A stretch of 64,000 bases of DNA, taken from Pseudomonas bharatica CSV86 (GTDB taxonomy: Bacteria > Pseudomonadota > Gammaproteobacteria > Pseudomonadales > Pseudomonadaceae). The notes below the pieces were generated by a model, which did no database searches, had not been told where the DNA came from, and worked only from the letters and a program-made list of their open reading frames with translations. Each line of letters opens with the position of its first letter. Position 1 is the stretch's first letter. The stretch is from NCBI RefSeq assembly GCF_000319305.2, contig NZ_AMWJ02000004.1:124001-188000 (forward strand). Reading direction: 5' to 3'. The translations under genes were made by a program, and so were the position numbers. Below are positions 53,399 to 63,806 of the stretch, one piece after another.

Positions 53399-54846
53399 TA
53401 ATGCTCCGGTACGCCGAGCGGCTGCTCGGCGGGTTTGGCGAGGGGTGGTGGCAACGGTTGCTGCGGCACCTTCGGCCCTGCTGTAACGATAACCAGCTTG
53501 TCCGCGGACAGGTGGCGATTCAGCGCATCCCGGACCTGCTCGACGGTCAGTTCCTGGGATTGGCGCATGTAGTCTTCAAGGTAGGTCAGCGGCAGGTTGT
53601 AGAAACCGATGGCGCCCAATTGCCCAACGATGCTTGCGTTGCTGGCGTTGGACAGCGGGAAGCTGCCGGCCAGCTCGCGCTTGGCGTCGTCCAGCTCCTG
53701 CTGGGTCGGCCCGGTCTTGAGGTAATCGCGCAGCAGGTCCTGGACCAGCTTCAGGGTGCCTTCGCTCAGCTCGGCCCGGGTCTGCAGGTTGATCATGAAC
53801 GGCCCGCGCGCCTGCATCGGCACGAAGGTGGAATAGACGCCGTAGGTCAGGCCGCGTTTCTCGCGGACTTCGCTCATCAGCCGGGTGCCGAACGAGCCGC
53901 CACCGAGGATCTGGTTGCCCAGGGACAGCGCGGCATAATCCGGATCGTTGCGGTCGATGCCCAGTTGCGCCAGCAGCAGGTGGGTCTGCTTGGACGGGAA
54001 GTCGATATGGCTCGGGCCGGCCTTGGGTTCCACCGGCTGCTCGACCTTGGCCAGCGCCGGGCCTTTCGGCAGGGCGGCGGAAACCTGGGCGGCGATGGCT
54101 TCGGCGTCCTTGCGGCTGAGGTCGCCGACCAGGGCGATCACCGTGTTGCCGGCGGCATAGGCCTTGGCGTGGAAGGCGCGCAACTGGTCCACGGTGATCG
54201 GCGGGATGCTCTCGGCGGTGCCGTCGGCCGGATGCCCATAGGGATGCTTGCCGTACAGCCGCTCGAACAGTTGCAGGCTGGCCAGCTTGCCGGGGTTCTG
54301 CTTCTGGTATTCGAAGCCGGCGAGGATCTGGTTCTTGATCCGGGCTATGGCATCGGCGGGGAAGGTCGGTTTGCCGACCACTTCGGCGAACAGCTTGAGC
54401 GCCGGCTCGCGCTTGTCGGCAACGCTCAGGCTGCGCAGCGAGGCTACCGCCATGTCGCGGTAGGCGCCGTTGCCGAAGTCCGCGCCCAGGCCTTCGAAGC
54501 CTTCGGCGATGGCATTGACGTCCTTGCCGGCCACGCCTTCGTTGAGCATGGCGTTGGTCAGCGAGGCGATGCCTGGCAGGTTGCCGTCATGGCTGCTGCC
54601 GGCGGCGAAGGTCAGGCGCAGGTCGAACATCGGCAGCTCGTGGGCCTCGACGAAGAGCACGCGGGCGCCTTCGGCGGTGTTCCAGGTCTGGATGTCCAGG
54701 GTGCGGTGGGTGGGCGGCGCCTTGCCCTCCAGTTCCGCGACGGATTGCAGGGTGTTGGCGGGCTTGGTATCAGCGGCCTGCACCGGAGCCATGAGGGCAA
54801 AGGCCAGGGCGGTGGCGGCGAACAAGCGGATGGTCGGCTGGATCAT
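53398..54846 (-). CDS. M16 family peptidase-like protein without zinc motif
   Basis: A 482-residue periplasmic protein (signal peptide LFAATALAFALMAPVQAA) with the two-domain inverzincin fold: an N-terminal domain with AHELPMFDLRLTFAAGSSHD and a C-terminal domain with LGNQILGGGSFGTRLMSEVR and the conserved KRGLTYGVYS. The HxxEH motif is missing; the corresponding helix reads SLTNAMLNEG. It therefore resembles the non-catalytic partner of M16 heterodimers, the upstream gene coding for the active subunit. The start overlaps that gene by ATGA. The predicted C-terminus is Pro-rich (QQPLPPPLAKP). Confidence 0.88.
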   Translation of the reverse strand: MIQPTIRLFAATALAFALMAPVQAADTKPANTLQSVAELEGKAPPTHRTLDIQTWNTAEGARVLFVEAHELPMFDLRLTFAAGSSHDGNLPGIASLTNAMLNEGVAGKDVNAIAEGFEGLGADFGNGAYRDMAVASLRSLSVADKREPALKLFAEVVGKPTFPADAIARIKNQILAGFEYQKQNPGKLASLQLFERLYGKHPYGHPADGTAESIPPITVDQLRAFHAKAYAAGNTVIALVGDLSRKDAEAIAAQVSAALPKGPALAKVEQPVEPKAGPSHIDFPSKQTHLLLAQLGIDRNDPDYAALSLGNQILGGGSFGTRLMSEVREKRGLTYGVYSTFVPMQARGPFMINLQTRAELSEGTLKLVQDLLRDYLKTGPTQQELDDAKRELAGSFPLSNASNASIVGQLGAIGFYNLPLTYLEDYMRQSQELTVEQVRDALNRHLSADKLVIVTAGPKVPQQPLPPPLAKPAEQPLGVPEH

Positions 54847-56195
54847 TTCGCCGGCTCCTCGGGCAGTACATGGGCAACGCTCAGGCGTTCGCGGGTGAAG
54901 TAGGTGCGGGCGGCGGCCTGGATGTCCGCCGGGGTCACGCTCTTCAGCTCGTCCAGTTCGTTGTCGATCAGCTTCCACGACAGGCCGACGGTCTCCAGCT
55001 GGCCGATGGTGGTGGCCTGGCTGCTGATGGAGTCGCGATCGTAGACCAGGCCGGCGATGACCTGGGCGCGCACGCGTTCCAGTTCCTCGGCGCTGGGCGG
55101 GGTGGTCTTGAGCTCGTCCAGCAGTTTCCAGATACCGGCCTCGACCTCGGCCAGGGTCTTTTTCTTCTGGGTGTTCGGCGTCGCCGAAAGGACGAACAGG
55201 CTGTCGCCGCGGGCGAACGAGTCGTAGCGGCTGGAGGCGCCGGCCACCAGTTCTTCGCCGCGCTCCAGGCGGCTGGCCATGCGCGCGCTGTAGCCGCCGT
55301 CGAGCAGGGCGGAGATCAGGCGCAGGGCGTGGACTTCACGCGGGTTCTTCGCAGTGGCCAGGCCCGGTACGTTGAAGCCGAAGATCAGGCTCGGCAGCTG
55401 GGTGCGGACATGCACGGTGAGCTGGCGCAAGCCGGGCTCGGCCAGTTCCAGCGGCAGTTTGCTCGGCGGCAGGCTGCGTTTCGGGATCGTCGCGAACCAG
55501 CGCTCGGCCAGCTTGCGCACTTCATCCACGGTGACGTCGCCGACCACCACCAGGGTGGCGTTGTTCGGCGCGTACCAGGACTCGTACCAATGGCGCAGCT
55601 CCTCGACCTTCATGCGCTGCAGGTCGGCCATCCAGCCGATGGTCGGGGTGTGGTAGCCGCTGGCCGGATAGGCCATGGCCTTGAACAGTTCGTAGGCCTT
55701 GGCCCCCGGATTGTCGTCGGTGCGCAGGCGACGCTCTTCCTTGATTACCTCGATTTCGCGGCTGAACTCGTCGGCCGGCAGGCGCAGGCTGGCCATGCGG
55801 TCAGCCTCCAGTTCCAGGGCGACGTTCAGGCGATCGCGGGCCAGCACCTGGTAATAGGCGGTGTAATCGTCGCTGGTGAAAGCATTTTCCTCGGCGCCGA
55901 GGTCGCGCAGGATGCGCGAGGCTTCGCCCGGGCCGAGCTTCTCGCTGCCCTTGAACATCATGTGTTCCAGGGCGTGGGACAGGCCGGTCTGACCCGGGGT
56001 CTCGTAGCTGGAACCCACCTTGTACCAGACCTGCGACACCACCACCGGGGCGCGGTGGTCTTCGCGTACGACCACCTTGAGGCCGTTGTCGAGGATGAAT
56101 TCATGGGTGGGTTGCGGGTCGGCGGCGAAGGCCGCGAGGGGCATGCAGATCGTGCCGAGCAGTAGGCCGGCGGCACGGCGGGCTAGAGCATTCAT
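54843..56195 (-). CDS. M16 family zinc metallopeptidase, catalytic subunit
   Basis: A 450-residue periplasmic peptidase with a signal peptide (GLLLGTICMPLAAFA). The inverted zinc motif HxxEH is HALEH (His74, Glu77, His78), and the third ligand Glu lies downstream in LGAEENAFTSDDYTAYYQV. The second domain has LRLISALLDGGYSARMASRL and SRYDSFARGDSL. It likely forms a heterodimer with the non-catalytic protein encoded by the overlapping next gene. The substrate is unknown; related pairs process peptides in the periplasm. It is divergent from ftsY. Confidence 0.9.
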   Translation of the reverse strand: MNALARRAAGLLLGTICMPLAAFAADPQPTHEFILDNGLKVVVREDHRAPVVVSQVWYKVGSSYETPGQTGLSHALEHMMFKGSEKLGPGEASRILRDLGAEENAFTSDDYTAYYQVLARDRLNVALELEADRMASLRLPADEFSREIEVIKEERRLRTDDNPGAKAYELFKAMAYPASGYHTPTIGWMADLQRMKVEELRHWYESWYAPNNATLVVVGDVTVDEVRKLAERWFATIPKRSLPPSKLPLELAEPGLRQLTVHVRTQLPSLIFGFNVPGLATAKNPREVHALRLISALLDGGYSARMASRLERGEELVAGASSRYDSFARGDSLFVLSATPNTQKKKTLAEVEAGIWKLLDELKTTPPSAEELERVRAQVIAGLVYDRDSISSQATTIGQLETVGLSWKLIDNELDELKSVTPADIQAAARTYFTRERLSVAHVLPEEPAK

Positions 56196-56432
56196 CGATG
56201 ATTCAACCTGTTGGGCTGCCCGCTTGGCCTTAGCGTCGGCGGGCTAGGAGGTGCTAGGATACTGATCCGGTTGCCTGGCGACCATGCCTGTCGAGGATGT
56301 CGCCGCAAAGGCTCCCCCGACAAAATAGACGACGCGCACGAACGAGCCGGCTTCAAAGGAGTCTGTTCTGCGTTACAAAAGAATTCTGAGGCGCCGCACT
56401 GGCGCATCGCCACCCTGAGATAGCCGTCTTCC

Positions 56433-57866
56433 ATGTTTGGTTCCAACGACGACAAGAAAACGCCGGGCGCCCCCGGTGAAAAGAAAGGCCTGTTCGGCTG
56501 GCTGCGCAAGAAGCCCCAGCAACCTGTTGTCGAACAGCCTGAAACCCAGGCCCCTGACGCTCCCGAACTTGCTCCGGCAGCGATCGCGGAGGTGCCGGTC
56601 GCGGCTGCGCCGGTGGTCGCTCCCGAGCCTGTCGCGCCGGCGATTGTCGAGCCGCCTGTTGCACCGCCTCCCGTGCCGGAGTCCAGCCTGGTCCTGCCGG
56701 TGCCGGAAGAGCCGGTAGCGCTGGTGCCTGACCTGGAACCGACACCCCCGCCGCCGATTCCCGAACTGCCCGCCGTCGCTGCCCAGCCTGCGCCGCAACC
56801 CGCTCCCGCAGTGGTTCCGCCGCCCGCTCCCGTGGTTGCTCCAGCGCCCGCACCGCTCGCTCCGGTGGTCGTGGCCGAGCCTGAACCGGTCGTCGCTGCG
56901 CCTGTGGTGGCGCCTGCTGCTGCAGAAGAAACCCGTACCGGCTTCTTCGCCCGCCTCAAGCAAGGCCTGTCGAAGACCAGCGCCAGCATCGGCGAAGGCA
57001 TGGCCAGCCTGTTCCTCGGCAAGAAGGCCATCGACGACGACCTGCTCGACGAAATCGAAACCCGCCTGCTGACCGCCGACGTCGGTGTCGAAGCCACTTC
57101 GCTGATCGTGCAGAACCTCACCCAGAAGGTCGCGCGCAAGCAACTGGCCGACGCCGACGCCCTGTACAAATCGCTGCAGGCCGAACTGGCGGCACTGCTC
57201 AAGCCGGTCGAACAGCCGCTGCGCATCGAATCGCAAAACAAGCCGTTCGTGATCCTGGTGGTCGGCGTCAACGGTGCCGGCAAGACCACGACCATCGGCA
57301 AGCTGGCGAAGAAGCTCCAGCTCGAAGGCAAGAAGGTCATGCTGGCCGCCGGCGACACCTTCCGCGCCGCAGCGGTCGAGCAGTTGCAGGTGTGGGGCGA
57401 GCGCAACCATATCCCGGTCATCGCCCAGCACACCGGTGCCGACTCGGCCTCGGTGATCTTCGATGCCGTGCAGGCCGCCAAGGCCCGTGGCATCGACGTG
57501 CTGATCGCCGACACCGCCGGGCGCCTGCATACCAAGGACAACCTGATGGAAGAGCTGAAGAAGGTCCGTCGGGTCATCGGCAAGCTGGATGCCGATGCGC
57601 CGCACGAGGTCCTGCTGGTGCTCGACGCCGGTACCGGCCAGAACGCCATCAACCAGGCCAAGCACTTCAACCAGAGCGTCGAACTGACGGGTCTGGCCCT
57701 GACCAAGCTGGACGGCACCGCCAAGGGCGGGGTGATCTTCGCCCTGGCCAAGCAGTTCGGCCTGCCCATTCGCTATATTGGCGTAGGGGAAGGGATCGAC
57801 GATCTGCGTCCGTTCGAGGCGGAACCCTTCGTTAAAGCACTGTTTGCCGAGCAGGAGCATCCATGA
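56433..57866 (+). CDS. ftsY: Signal recognition particle receptor FtsY
   Basis: A 477-residue SRP GTPase. Residues about 30-165 are a Pro/Ala/Val-rich acidic A domain (low complexity: many PV and AP repeats). The N domain follows, then the G domain with P-loop [17 protein letters not shown] (about 273-289), [11 protein letters not shown] (G3) and [12 protein letters not shown] (G4). It docks ribosome-SRP complexes to SecYEG. The conserved ftsY-ftsE-ftsX-rpoH order is present. Its stop overlaps the ftsE start by ATGA. Confidence 0.96.
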   Translation: MFGSNDDKKTPGAPGEKKGLFGWLRKKPQQPVVEQPETQAPDAPELAPAAIAEVPVAAAPVVAPEPVAPAIVEPPVAPPPVPESSLVLPVPEEPVALVPDLEPTPPPPIPELPAVAAQPAPQPAPAVVPPPAPVVAPAPAPLAPVVVAEPEPVVAAPVVAPAAAEETRTGFFARLKQGLSKTSASIGEGMASLFLGKKAIDDDLLDEIETRLLTADVGVEATSLIVQNLTQKVARKQLADADALYKSLQAELAALLKPVEQPLRIESQNKPFVILVVGVNGAGKTTTIGKLAKKLQLEGKKVMLAAGDTFRAAAVEQLQVWGERNHIPVIAQHTGADSASVIFDAVQAAKARGIDVLIADTAGRLHTKDNLMEELKKVRRVIGKLDADAPHEVLLVLDAGTGQNAINQAKHFNQSVELTGLALTKLDGTAKGGVIFALAKQFGLPIRYIGVGEGIDDLRPFEAEPFVKALFAEQEHP

Positions 57867-58534
57867 TTCGATTCGAACAGGTCGCCAAACGCTATCCGAA
57901 TGGTCACGTTGGCCTGCATGAGTTGAGTTTTCGGGTGCGGCGGGGCGAGTTTCTGTTCGTGACCGGTCACTCCGGCGCCGGCAAGAGCACCCTGTTGCGC
58001 CTGTTGCTGGCGATGGAGCGTCCGACCAGTGGCAAGCTGCTGTTGGCCGGACAGGACCTGGGGCAGATCAGCACTGCGCAGATCCCGTTCCTGCGCCGCC
58101 AGATCGGTGTGGTCTTCCAGAACCACCAATTGCTGTTCGATCGCACCGTGTTCAACAACGTCGCCTTGCCGTTGCAGATCCTCGGCCTGTCCAAGGTCGA
58201 GATCGCCAAGCGGGTCGACTCGGCGCTCGAGCGCGTGGCGCTTTCGGACAAGGCCGAGCTGTTCCCCGGTGATCTTTCCACCGGCCAGCAGCAGCGCGTC
58301 GGCATCGCCCGCGCCATCGTGCATCGTCCGGCCCTGCTGCTGGCGGACGAACCTACCGGTAACCTCGACCCGCGCCTGGCCGCGGAGATCATGGGTGTTT
58401 TCGAAGATATCAACCGCCTGGGCACCAGCGTGCTGATCGCCAGCCACGACTTGGCCCTGATCGCGCGCATGCGTCACCGCATGCTGACGCTGCAGCGCGG
58501 CCGCCTGATCGGCGATGGGGAGGCCGGGCAATGA
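57863..58534 (+). CDS. ftsE: Cell division ATP-binding protein FtsE
   Basis: A 223-residue ABC ATPase. Walker A is GHSGAGKST (about 35-43), the signature is LSTGQQQRVGIARA, Walker B is LLLADEPTGNLD. With FtsX it forms the divisome complex that activates periplasmic amidase regulators during septation. Overlaps of 4 bp with ftsY and with ftsX point to coupled translation. Confidence 0.96.
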   Translation: MIRFEQVAKRYPNGHVGLHELSFRVRRGEFLFVTGHSGAGKSTLLRLLLAMERPTSGKLLLAGQDLGQISTAQIPFLRRQIGVVFQNHQLLFDRTVFNNVALPLQILGLSKVEIAKRVDSALERVALSDKAELFPGDLSTGQQQRVGIARAIVHRPALLLADEPTGNLDPRLAAEIMGVFEDINRLGTSVLIASHDLALIARMRHRMLTLQRGRLIGDGEAGQ

Positions 58535-59555
58535 GTGCGACACGCAGTCCGAAAGTATCCGAACGGGTGGCGCCGAAACCGGCCGATCCGCAACCGAAGA
58601 AAAAGAAGGGCGCCGAAGACGACGACGGCCCGGATTTCCGCACCCTGCTGCACGCCTGGCTGGAAAGCCATCGCTCCAGCCTGCTGGACAGTCTGCGCCG
58701 CCTCGGCAAGCAGCCGATCGGCAGTTTCTTCACCTGCCTGGTCATGGCGGTGGCGTTGAGCCTGCCCATGGGCCTGTCGTTGATCCTCAGCAATATCGAA
58801 CGGCTCGGCGGATCCTGGCAACGCGCGGCACAGATTTCCCTGTACCTCAAGCTGGATACCAGCGTGCGCGATGGCGAAGCGCTGCGCGAGCAGATCAGGA
58901 CACTGCCCGGGGTGGCGGATGCCGAATACGTCAGCCGCGAACAGGCGCTGAACGAGTTCCAGCAGCAGTCCGGCCTCGGCGAAGCCTTGCGCGAGCTGCC
59001 GGAAAACCCGCTGCCGGGTGTAGTGGTGGTGACGCCGAACGAGGTCGACAAGCCGGCGCTGGACGCACTGCGTCAACGTCTGGCCGAACTGCCGCATGTG
59101 GAGCTGGCCCAGCTCGACCTGGTTTGGGTCGAGCGTCTGGCGGCGATTCTCAAGCTGGGCGACCGTTTCGTCTTCGGCCTGACCGTATTGCTGGTATCGG
59201 CGCTGTTGCTGGTGATCGGCAATACCATTCGCCTGCATATCGAGAACCGCCGCACGGAAATCGAAGTCATCAAGCTGGTCGGCGGCACCGACAGCTACGT
59301 TCGCCGCCCCTTCCTTTATATGGGGGCGCTGTATGGCCTGGGGCGGGGATCCTGTCCTGGGGAGTGCTGGCATTCGGGTTGAACTGGCTGAATGACGCGG
59401 TGGTCGACCTTTCAGGACTGTATGGCAGCGACTTCGCCCTGGCCGGTGTGCCCTCGGCCGATGGTCTGTCGCTCTTGCTTGGGGCGGTGCTGTTAGGGTA
59501 TATCGGTGCATGGATCGCGGTTGCTCGCCACCTGAGTGAGCTGGCCCCGCGATAG
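58531..59555 (+). pseudogene. ftsX: Cell division protein FtsX, frameshifted by one missing G (probable sequencing error)
   Basis: Reading starts MSATRSPKVSERVAPKPADP, has a cytosolic N-terminus, a membrane helix about residues 70-95, the periplasmic domain (ISLYLKLDTSVRDGEALREQ ... ARL) and the second helix, then the frame changes after GALYGLG. The remaining two helices and C-terminus (ILSWGVLAFGLNWLNDAVVD ... VARHLSELAPR, stop 59555) continue in the next frame. One extra G in the run 59340-59343 restores LYGLGAGILSWGV and a 341-residue protein. FtsX is the membrane partner of FtsE. The intact downstream half argues against a real mutation. Confidence 0.92.
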
Positions 59556-59666
59556 TGTCTTTTTGCCGGCATTGACTATACAAGTGAGGGGAACTTGTCT
59601 CGCGGTTCCCGGTCAATGATGGCAGTGCCTACGGGCACGAGTTCAGTGAGTCGGAGGTTTTTTCGT

Positions 59667-60521
59667 ATGACCACTTCTTTGCAACCTGCTTATGCGCTGG
59701 TCCCGGGTGCAAACCTCGAGGCCTACGTGCACACGGTGAACAGCATTCCATTGCTGACCGCCGAGCAGGAGCGTGAACTGGCCGAGAGTCTCTACTATGA
59801 GCAAAATCTTGAGTCCGCTCGGCAAATGGTGCTCGCGCACCTGCGCTTCGTAGTACATATCGCCCGCAGCTACGCCGGCTACGGGCTGGCCCAGGCCGAC
59901 CTGATCCAGGAAGGCAACGTCGGCCTGATGAAGGCAGTCAAGCGCTTCAACCCGGAAATGGGCGTGCGTCTGGTGTCCTTCGCGGTGCACTGGATCAAGG
60001 CCGAGATCCACGAATTCATCCTGCGCAACTGGCGCATCGTCAAGGTTGCGACCACCAAGGCCCAGCGCAAGCTGTTCTTCAATCTGCGCAGCCAGAAGAA
60101 GCGTCTGGCCTGGCTGAACAACGACGAAGTGCATCGCGTCGCTGAAAGCCTGGGTGTGGAGCCGCGTGAAGTCCGCGAAATGGAAAGTCGCCTGACTGGC
60201 CAGGACATGGCCTTCGACCCGGCTTCCGAAGCCGACGATGACAGTGCCTTCCAGTCGCCAGCCAACTATCTGGAAGACCATCGCTACGACCCGGCTCGCC
60301 AACTGGAAGATGCCGACTGGAGCGACAGCTCGTCGAACAACCTGCATGAAGCCCTGCAAGGCCTGGACGAGCGCAGCCGCGATATTCTCTACCAGCGTTG
60401 GCTGGCAGAGGAAAAGGCCACCCTGCATGACCTGGCGGCCAAGTACAGCGTCTCCGCGGAACGTATCCGCCAGCTGGAGAAGAACGCGATGAACAAGGTG
60501 AAGGCCTTGATCGCTGCTTGA
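59667..60521 (+). CDS. rpoH: RNA polymerase heat-shock sigma factor (sigma-32)
   Basis: A 284-residue sigma-70 family factor. Region 2 shows [20 protein letters not shown] and [20 protein letters not shown], the RpoH box is in [19 protein letters not shown], and region 4 has [20 protein letters not shown] and [15 protein letters not shown]. It directs transcription of chaperone and protease genes after heat shock. An AGG-rich site precedes ATG 59667; relatives control translation through 5' mRNA structure, not tested here. It is followed by a strong terminator at 60543. Confidence 0.96.
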   Translation: MTTSLQPAYALVPGANLEAYVHTVNSIPLLTAEQERELAESLYYEQNLESARQMVLAHLRFVVHIARSYAGYGLAQADLIQEGNVGLMKAVKRFNPEMGVRLVSFAVHWIKAEIHEFILRNWRIVKVATTKAQRKLFFNLRSQKKRLAWLNNDEVHRVAESLGVEPREVREMESRLTGQDMAFDPASEADDDSAFQSPANYLEDHRYDPARQLEDADWSDSSSNNLHEALQGLDERSRDILYQRWLAEEKATLHDLAAKYSVSAERIRQLEKNAMNKVKALIAA

Positions 60522-60542
60522 CGCTCCGGTAGCCGGAAAAAG

Positions 60543-60571
60543 AAAACCCGACTCGCAAGGTCGGGTTTTTT
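60543..60571 (+). terminator. Terminator of rpoH
   Basis: Stem AAACCCGAC / GTCGGGTTT with loop TCGCAAG and a T run (TTTTTT), 22 bp after the rpoH stop. Confidence 0.92.
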
Positions 60572-60583
60572 GTTGCCTGTTAA

Positions 60584-60663
60584 GGCCTCATCGCTGGCAA
60601 GCCAGCTCCCACAGATACTGCATACACCGGACCTGTGGGAGCTGGCTTGCCAGCGATGAGGCC
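60584..60663. repeat. REP pair (GCTGGCTTGCCAGCGATGAGG type)
   Basis: Arms 60584-60614 and about 60633-60663 are inverted copies with an 18-bp spacer, between the rpoH terminator and convergent mtgA. Confidence 0.9.
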
Positions 60664-60676
60664 GGAGCAGACGCCA

Positions 60677-61378
60677 TCACCGTGACTGCAACTGCTGCAG
60701 ATAACCATCCCCACCCAACTGGCTCATCTGCTGCCGAATCCACCCGGCTCGCCGCGCCACGTAGGTGCTCGGGCGGCTGGCACTCCAGTTGCGCGGATTG
60801 GGCAACACTGCCGCCAGCAAACTGGCCTGCTGCCGGCTCAGCCGGCTCGCATCCACGCCAAAGTGATGTCGCGCTGCGGCCTGGGCACCGAACACGCCTT
60901 CATCCCACTCGGCGCTGTTCAGGTAGACCTCGAGAATCCGCTCCTTCGACCAGAACAGCTCGATCAGCGCGGTGAACCATACTTCCAGCCCCTTGCGCAG
61001 CCAGCTGCGGCCGGACCAGAGGAACTGGTTCTTCGCCACCTGCTGGCTCAAGGTGCTGGCGCCGCGGATAGTTCCGCCCCGTTCGTTATGTGCCAAGGCC
61101 GCCTGGATGGCGGTGAAGTCGAAGCCATGGTGGCTGGCGAACTTCTGGTCCTCGCCAGCGATCACCGCAACCTTCAGATCATCGGAGATCCTGTCCCAGG
61201 GCTCCCAGTCCCGTTGCAGGTCAATGGGCTCGCCATCGATCCACGACTCGATCTTGCGCTCGACCATCAACGCCGTCCCCGGTGGCGGAACGACACGGAA
61301 AACCAGCACCAGCACGACGCTGCCAGCGGCGAACCAGAGCGCGGCACGGAAAAGGCGGCGGAGAACGGATGACAGCAT
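60677..61378 (-). CDS. mtgA: Monofunctional biosynthetic peptidoglycan transglycosylase
   Basis: A 233-residue inner-membrane enzyme of glycosyltransferase family 51. A single N-terminal membrane helix (about 11-30) precedes the catalytic domain; the general base Glu76 is in AVIAGEDQKFASHHGFD, and further motifs are RGASTLSQQVAKNQFLW and KERILEVYLNSAEWDEGVFG. It polymerises lipid II glycan chains without a transpeptidase domain. It is divergent from the DUF423 gene. Confidence 0.95.
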   Translation of the reverse strand: MLSSVLRRLFRAALWFAAGSVVLVLVFRVVPPPGTALMVERKIESWIDGEPIDLQRDWEPWDRISDDLKVAVIAGEDQKFASHHGFDFTAIQAALAHNERGGTIRGASTLSQQVAKNQFLWSGRSWLRKGLEVWFTALIELFWSKERILEVYLNSAEWDEGVFGAQAAARHHFGVDASRLSRQQASLLAAVLPNPRNWSASRPSTYVARRAGWIRQQMSQLGGDGYLQQLQSR

Positions 61379-61446
61379 GATGATGGCTTGGCCGCGGCGG
61401 ATGAGCGGGCCATTATACAGGCCCGTGTCTCCTTGGAGTTCTTCGC

Positions 61447-61818
61447 ATGCTTCGCAGCTTCCTCTTGCTGGCGGCCTTCTTCGGCTTCACCGGCGTAGCC
61501 CTGGGCGCCTTTGCTGCCCATGGCCTGAAGGCCCGCCTCAGTGCCGAGTACCTGGCGATTTTCCAGACCGGCGTGACCTACCAGTTGATCCACGCCCTGG
61601 CCCTGTTCGGCGTGGCCATCCTCAGCGTGCATTTGCCCGGTCGCCTGACCACCTGGGCCGGCAGCCTGTTCATCCTGGGCATCCTGCTGTTTTCCGGCAG
61701 CCTGTATCTGCTTACCCTGAGCGGCGTCGGCAAGCTCGGCATCATCACCCCGATTGGCGGCGTGGCATTCCTTGCCGGCTGGCTGTGCCTGGGCCTGACG
61801 GCCTGGCGCCTGAGCTGA
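61447..61818 (+). CDS. DUF423 family membrane protein
   Basis: A 123-residue protein with four transmembrane helices. It begins MLRSFLLLAAFFGFTGVALG and contains AFAAHGLKARLSAEYLAIFQ and TGVTYQLIHALALFGVAI, the DUF423 (YwdK-like) signature, with conserved His residues in the second and third segments. A GGAG site lies 8 bp upstream of the ATG. The function is unknown. Confidence 0.88.
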   Translation: MLRSFLLLAAFFGFTGVALGAFAAHGLKARLSAEYLAIFQTGVTYQLIHALALFGVAILSVHLPGRLTTWAGSLFILGILLFSGSLYLLTLSGVGKLGIITPIGGVAFLAGWLCLGLTAWRLS

Positions 61819-61920
61819 CTCATGGGTCGAAAATCGTGACGAATGGTGCCGGCCACCCTTGGGTTCGGGCGTTGATCGGCGCTAGAATGCGGGCCCCTGA
61901 AAACAATGGCGGCCGTGCGC

Positions 61921-62121
61921 ATGCGCATCCAACTGAACGGTGAACCTTACGAATTGCCCGACGGCGAGAGCGTCGCGGCGCTGCTGGGCCGGCTCGACCT
62001 GGCCGGGCGCCGGGTGGCGGTCGAACTGAACCTGGACATCGTGCCGCGCAGCCAGCACGAGAGCACCGCCCTCAGCGAGGGCGACCAGGTCGAGGTGGTC
62101 CACGCCATCGGCGGCGGCTAG
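61921..62121 (+). CDS. thiS: Sulfur carrier protein ThiS
   Basis: A 66-residue ubiquitin-like sulfur carrier for thiamine thiazole synthesis. It starts [20 protein letters not shown] and ends with the diagnostic Gly-Gly (VVHAIGGG) that is thiocarboxylated by ThiF. ATG 61921 is chosen over ATG 61906. thiG follows after 50 bp. Confidence 0.94.
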   Translation: MRIQLNGEPYELPDGESVAALLGRLDLAGRRVAVELNLDIVPRSQHESTALSEGDQVEVVHAIGGG

Positions 62122-62171
62122 GAACCAGCCGCGACCACCCGCAAGTCCCTCACCCCACAAGAGGATCAACG

Positions 62172-62966
62172 ATGAGCAACGTTCGTAGCGACAAGCCCTT
62201 CACCCTGGCCGGTCGTACCTTCCAGTCACGTCTGCTGGTCGGCACCGGCAAGTACCGCGACCTGGAAGAAACCCGCCTGGCCATCGAGGCCTCGGGCGCC
62301 GAGATCGTCACCGTCGCCGTGCGCCGGACCAACATCGGCCAGAACCCGGGCGAGCCGAACCTGCTCGACGTACTGCCGCCAGACCGCTACACCATCCTGC
62401 CCAACACTGCCGGCTGCTACGACGCGGTCGAAGCCGTGCGCACCTGCCGCCTGGCTCGCGAACTGCTGGATGGCCACAACCTGGTCAAGCTGGAAGTGCT
62501 GGCCGACCAGAAAACCCTCTTCCCTAACGTGATCGAAACCCTCAAGGCCGCCGAAGTGCTGGTCAAGGACGGTTTCGACGTAATGGTCTACACCAGCGAT
62601 GACCCGATCATCGCCCGCCAGCTGGCCGAAGCCGGCTGCATCGCGGTCATGCCGCTGGCTGGCCTGATCGGCACTGGCCTGGGGATCTGCAACCCGTACA
62701 ACCTGCAGATCATCCTCGAAGAAGCCAAGGTCCCGGTGCTGGTGGATGCCGGTGTCGGTACCGCTTCCGACGCCACCATCGCCATGGAGCTGGGTTGCGA
62801 GGCGGTGCTGATGAACTCTGCCATCGCTCATGCGCAGCAGCCGGTGATGATGGCCGAGGCCATGAAGCATGCGATCATCGCCGGTCGCATGGCGTACCTC
62901 GCCGGCCGCATGCCGAAAAAACTCTATGCCAGCGCCTCGTCGCCGCTGGATGGCCTGATCAAGTAA
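62172..62966 (+). CDS. thiG: Thiazole synthase
   Basis: A 264-residue TIM-barrel enzyme that joins deoxyxylulose phosphate, dehydroglycine and sulfur from ThiS into the thiazole phosphate of thiamine. The Schiff-base lysine is Lys106 in [11 protein letters not shown]; phosphate contacts appear in [14 protein letters not shown] and [12 protein letters not shown]. The thiS-thiG pair and trmB 9 bp downstream form one unit, as in other pseudomonads. Confidence 0.96.
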   Translation: MSNVRSDKPFTLAGRTFQSRLLVGTGKYRDLEETRLAIEASGAEIVTVAVRRTNIGQNPGEPNLLDVLPPDRYTILPNTAGCYDAVEAVRTCRLARELLDGHNLVKLEVLADQKTLFPNVIETLKAAEVLVKDGFDVMVYTSDDPIIARQLAEAGCIAVMPLAGLIGTGLGICNPYNLQIILEEAKVPVLVDAGVGTASDATIAMELGCEAVLMNSAIAHAQQPVMMAEAMKHAIIAGRMAYLAGRMPKKLYASASSPLDGLIK

Positions 62967-62975
62967 GAGTCCCAG

Positions 62976-63701
62976 ATGACCGAATCGCAAGAAACGCCTG
63001 TCACCGAAGAAGGCGAAGAGCGCCAGCACCGCCGCATCAAGAGTTTCGTGATGCGCGCCGGGCGCATGACCGAAGGCCAGCAGCGCGGCCTGGAGCAGGG
63101 CGGCCCGCTGTACATCCTCAAGCTGGCCGACAGCCCGGTGGACTACGACCAGGTATTCGGTCGCTCGGCGCCGCGCACCCTGGAAATCGGCTTCGGCATG
63201 GGCCACTCCCTGCTGGAGATGGCGGCTGCCGCGCCGGAGCAGGACTTCATCGGGGTCGAGGTACACCGTCCGGGTGTCGGTGCGCTGCTCAACGGCGTGC
63301 TGACCCAGGGCCTGAAGAACCTGCGGGTGTATGACTGCGATGCCATCGAAGTGCTGAACCGCTGCGTCGCCGACAACAGCCTCGATCGCCTGATGCTGTT
63401 CTTCCCGGATCCATGGCACAAGAGCCGGCATCACAAGCGCCGTATCGTCCAGCCGGAATTCGCCGAGCTGGTACGGCGCAAGCTGAAGGTCGGCGGTGTA
63501 TTCCACATGGCTACCGACTGGGAGCCCTATGCCGAGTACATGCTGGAAGTGATGAGTGCAGCGCCGGGTTACCGCAACCAGGCGGCGGACGGGGCCTATG
63601 TGCCGCGGCCGGAAGAGCGTCCGATCACCAAGTTCGAGCGCCGTGGTGAGCGCCTGGGGCATGGGGTGTGGGATTTGAAGTTCGAGAAGCTGGCTGATTG
63701 A
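62976..63701 (+). CDS. trmB: tRNA (guanine-46-N7)-methyltransferase
   Basis: A 241-residue SAM-dependent enzyme that methylates G46 of tRNA. The SAM loop is [15 protein letters not shown], and the TrmB signature [21 protein letters not shown] (shortened here: [14 protein letters not shown]) and a C-terminal [17 protein letters not shown] are present. An N-terminal extension of about 60 basic/acidic residues is normal for the genus. It is 9 bp after thiG. Confidence 0.95.
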   Translation: MTESQETPVTEEGEERQHRRIKSFVMRAGRMTEGQQRGLEQGGPLYILKLADSPVDYDQVFGRSAPRTLEIGFGMGHSLLEMAAAAPEQDFIGVEVHRPGVGALLNGVLTQGLKNLRVYDCDAIEVLNRCVADNSLDRLMLFFPDPWHKSRHHKRRIVQPEFAELVRRKLKVGGVFHMATDWEPYAEYMLEVMSAAPGYRNQAADGAYVPRPEERPITKFERRGERLGHGVWDLKFEKLAD

Positions 63702-63713
63702 TTCAGTGCTTCC

Positions 63714-63802
63714 GAGGGCCTCATCGCTGGCAAGCCAGCTCCCACAGGTATCGCGTGCACCGCTGAACCTGTGGGAGCTGGCTTGCCAGCGATGAGGCCC
63801 TC
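63714..63802. repeat. REP pair (GCTGGCTTGCCAGCGATGAGG type)
   Basis: Arms 63714-63748 and 63768-63802 are perfect 35-bp inverted copies separated by 19 bp, between convergent trmB and the DUF3392 gene. Confidence 0.9.
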
Positions 63803-63806
63803 AATA

